Shown in pieces: positions 5,292-6,770 of a stretch of 6,770 nt of DNA (positions are counted from its first letter, which is position 1; each line of letters starts with the position of its first letter). The DNA lies in assembly GCA_020852775.1 (NCBI GenBank), contig JADZAD010000155.1, forward strand, positions 1-6,770, read 5' to 3'. The DNA is from Anaerolineae bacterium. Its GTDB lineage: Bacteria; Chloroflexota; Anaerolineae; Aggregatilineales; UBA3940. Made by a program: the position numbers and the translations under genes. Under the pieces are notes generated by a model, which was not told where the DNA came from, made no database searches, and saw only the letters and a program-made list of their open reading frames with translations.

Positions 5292-6770
5292 CTAGAACAG
5301 CCCGGTGATCATCCCGGTCTCGGTATCGAGGTCGATGCTCATGAACGCGGGTTTGGTTGCCATGCCGGGCATGGTGCTCATCGTGCCAATCAGCGGGTAG
5401 ATGAAGCCCGCCCCGGCGCTCACGCGGACTTCACGCACCGGCAGGGTGAACCCGATCGGGACGCCCTTGAGATTCGGGTCGTGGCTCAGGCTGAGGTGCG
5501 TCTTCGCCATGCAGATCGGCAGTCCACCGAAGCCCGCCTGCTCATAGGACGCGATCTGCGCCTCGGCCTCCGGCGTGTAACTGACGCCATCCGCGCCGTA
5601 GATCGTCTTCGCGATCTGCTCGATCTTCTCTTTAATCGACCAGTCAAGCGGATACAGGAAGTCGAAGTGGCCCGGCTTCTCGCAGGCGGCGATCACCGCC
5701 TCAGCGAGCTTCGCTGCACCCGCGCCGCCGTCCGCCCAGTGCGTGCAGACGACCGCGTCCTCCGCGCCCTCGGCGATCGAGTAGGCGCGTACCGTCTCGA
5801 CCTCCGCCGGGGTGTCGGTGGTGAAGCTGTTGACCGCCACCACCACCGGGATGCCGTAGCGCCGCGCGTTGCGGATGTGCACGCCGAGGTTGCCCAGCCC
5901 GGCCCGCAGCAGGTCGAGATTCTCGCTGGTGTAGGCGCTGTCGAGCTTCGCGCCCGGTGTGACCGCCGGGCCGCCGCCGTGCATTTTCAGCGCGCGGATC
6001 GTTGCGACCAGCACCACCGCGTTCGGCACCAGGCCGGAGTAGCGGCACTTGATGTCGAAGAACTTTTCCATGCCAATGTCCGCACCGAAGCCGCTCTCGG
6101 TGACGACGTAATCCGCCAGCTTGAGCGCGATCTGGTCGGCGACAATCGACGAGTTGCCGTGTGCGATATTGGCGAACGGCCCGGCATGCACGAACGCGGG
6201 CTGGCCTTCGAGGGTCTGCATCAGGTTGGGCATGATCGTGTCCTTCATCAGGACGGTCACCGCCCCGGCCACGCCGAGCATCTCCAGCGTGACGGGCTTG
6301 CCCGCCCGGCTCAGGCCAATCACGATCCTGCCGATGCGCTCGCGCATGTCCTTCAGGCTGGTGGTCAGCGCGAGGATCGCCATCAGCTCACTGGCGACGG
6401 AGATGTCGAAGCCCGTCCGGCGCGGGAACACCGGGCTGGGCGAGCCGTCAGCGAGGATGTTGTCGTCGATGCCCACGTCGATATGGCGCAGCGAACGGTC
6501 GGCGATGTCCACCACCCGGTTCCAGATGATCGTCTCCGGATCGATGTCCAGCCGCTCGACGCCGCGTTTCTTGAGCGCCTCATCCGACTGGCGGCTTTCG
6601 TGGTACAGGCGGGTATCCAGCGCCGCGGAGACCAGGTTGTGCGCGACGGTGATCGCGTGCAAGTCACCGGTCAGGTGGAGGTTGAAGTCCTCCATCGGGA
6701 TCACCTGGCTGTAGCCGCCGCCCGCGGCCCCACCCTTGATGTTGAAGGTCGGGCCCATGCTGGGCTGGCG
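5292..6770 (-). CDS. fhs: Formate-tetrahydrofolate ligase (10-formyl-THF synthetase), 5'-truncated by window edge
   Basis: This cytoplasmic enzyme makes 10-formyl-THF from formate, tetrahydrofolate and ATP, feeding purine and one-carbon metabolism or, in acetogens, the methyl branch of the Wood-Ljungdahl pathway. The frame is open at the right edge: before the Met at 6758 the codons read R-Q-P-S, which continue the family block R-x-P-S-x-G-P, so that Met is internal and the ATP-binding P-loop region lies outside the window. Numbering from that Met: NIKGGAAGGGYSQVIPM at 6-22, FDISVASE at 117-124, HAGPFANIAHGNSS at 191-204, the family signature VATIRALKMHGG at 251-262, PVVVAVNSF at 304-312, and KTHLSLSHDP at 419-428, ending in ITGLF. 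An insertion at about 54-74 and the RYSG and KMHGG variants resemble the synthetase domain of eukaryotic C1-THF synthase more than the short clostridial enzymes. A good terminator follows. Confidence 0.96.
   Translation of the reverse strand, partial: RQPSMGPTFNIKGGAAGGGYSQVIPMEDFNLHLTGDLHAITVAHNLVSAALDTRLYHESRQSDEALKKRGVERLDIDPETIIWNRVVDIADRSLRHIDVGIDDNILADGSPSPVFPRRTGFDISVASELMAILALTTSLKDMRERIGRIVIGLSRAGKPVTLEMLGVAGAVTVLMKDTIMPNLMQTLEGQPAFVHAGPFANIAHGNSSIVADQIALKLADYVVTESGFGADIGMEKFFDIKCRYSGLVPNAVVLVATIRALKMHGGGPAVTPGAKLDSAYTSENLDLLRAGLGNLGVHIRNARRYGIPVVVAVNSFTTDTPAEVETVRAYSIAEGAEDAVVCTHWADGGAGAAKLAEAVIAACEKPGHFDFLYPLDWSIKEKIEQIAKTIYGADGVSYTPEAEAQIASYEQAGFGGLPICMAKTHLSLSHDPNLKGVPIGFTLPVREVRVSAGAGFIYPLIGTMSTMPGMATKPAFMSIDLDTETGMITGLF

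Noticed and set aside
2..6770. A metabolic cluster joining the CoA-transferase and fhs, for example an acetogenic or 4-hydroxybutyrate pathway island
   Set aside because: The two genes are on opposite strands, about 4.3 kb apart, with unrelated genes, promoters and terminators in between. No other pathway enzyme is in the window.

Overview
The window is about 60% GC, densely coding bacterial chromosome with no mobile element, CRISPR array, tRNA or rRNA that I can see. It suggests a free-living, probably anaerobic or facultative bacterium. The C-terminally membrane-anchored secreted hydrolase, the DUF4258-type small protein and the acidic/Pro-Ala/basic tail-anchored protein look like what I would expect from Chloroflexota (Anaerolineae-like), but that placement is an inference with modest confidence.

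Layout, left to right: (1) the 3' three quarters of a class I CoA-transferase of the 4-hydroxybutyrate CoA-transferase / acetyl-CoA hydrolase family on + (2-979, cut by the left edge), ending in a 14-bp hairpin. (2) A convergent minus-strand gene (1071-2222) for a 383-residue cytoplasmic zinc aminopeptidase-like protein with all the M28/M42-type metal ligands. (3) A divergent intergenic region carrying a good sigma70-like promoter for a plus-strand gene (2395-2757) encoding a 120-residue tail-anchored membrane protein of unknown function, closed by a 12-bp hairpin. (4) A convergent minus-strand DUF4258-like small protein (2872 to about 3240) whose true start is unclear. (5) A minus-strand secreted, membrane-anchored alpha/beta-hydrolase (lipase/esterase type, 3295-5154) with its own promoter and strong Shine-Dalgarno sequence. 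(6) A classical rho-independent terminator followed by the 3' part of formate-tetrahydrofolate ligase (fhs, 5292-6770, cut by the right edge).

The genes look like separate transcription units, not one pathway. fhs (one-carbon metabolism) and the CoA-transferase (acyl-CoA exchange, fermentation or C4 metabolism) are both central carbon enzymes, but they sit about 4.3 kb apart on opposite strands, and nothing in between links them. The two convergent gene pairs are each separated by a long perfect hairpin with little or no T-tract. The lipase-like gene and the DUF4258 gene are the only adjacent co-directional pair without an evident terminator between them.

I see no clearly new multi-gene system. 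The points most worth a second look are the tail-anchored orphan protein, the DUF4258 gene whose promoter-like sequence lies inside the annotated reading frame, the eukaryote-like long form of formate-THF ligase, and the multi-domain anchored hydrolase.
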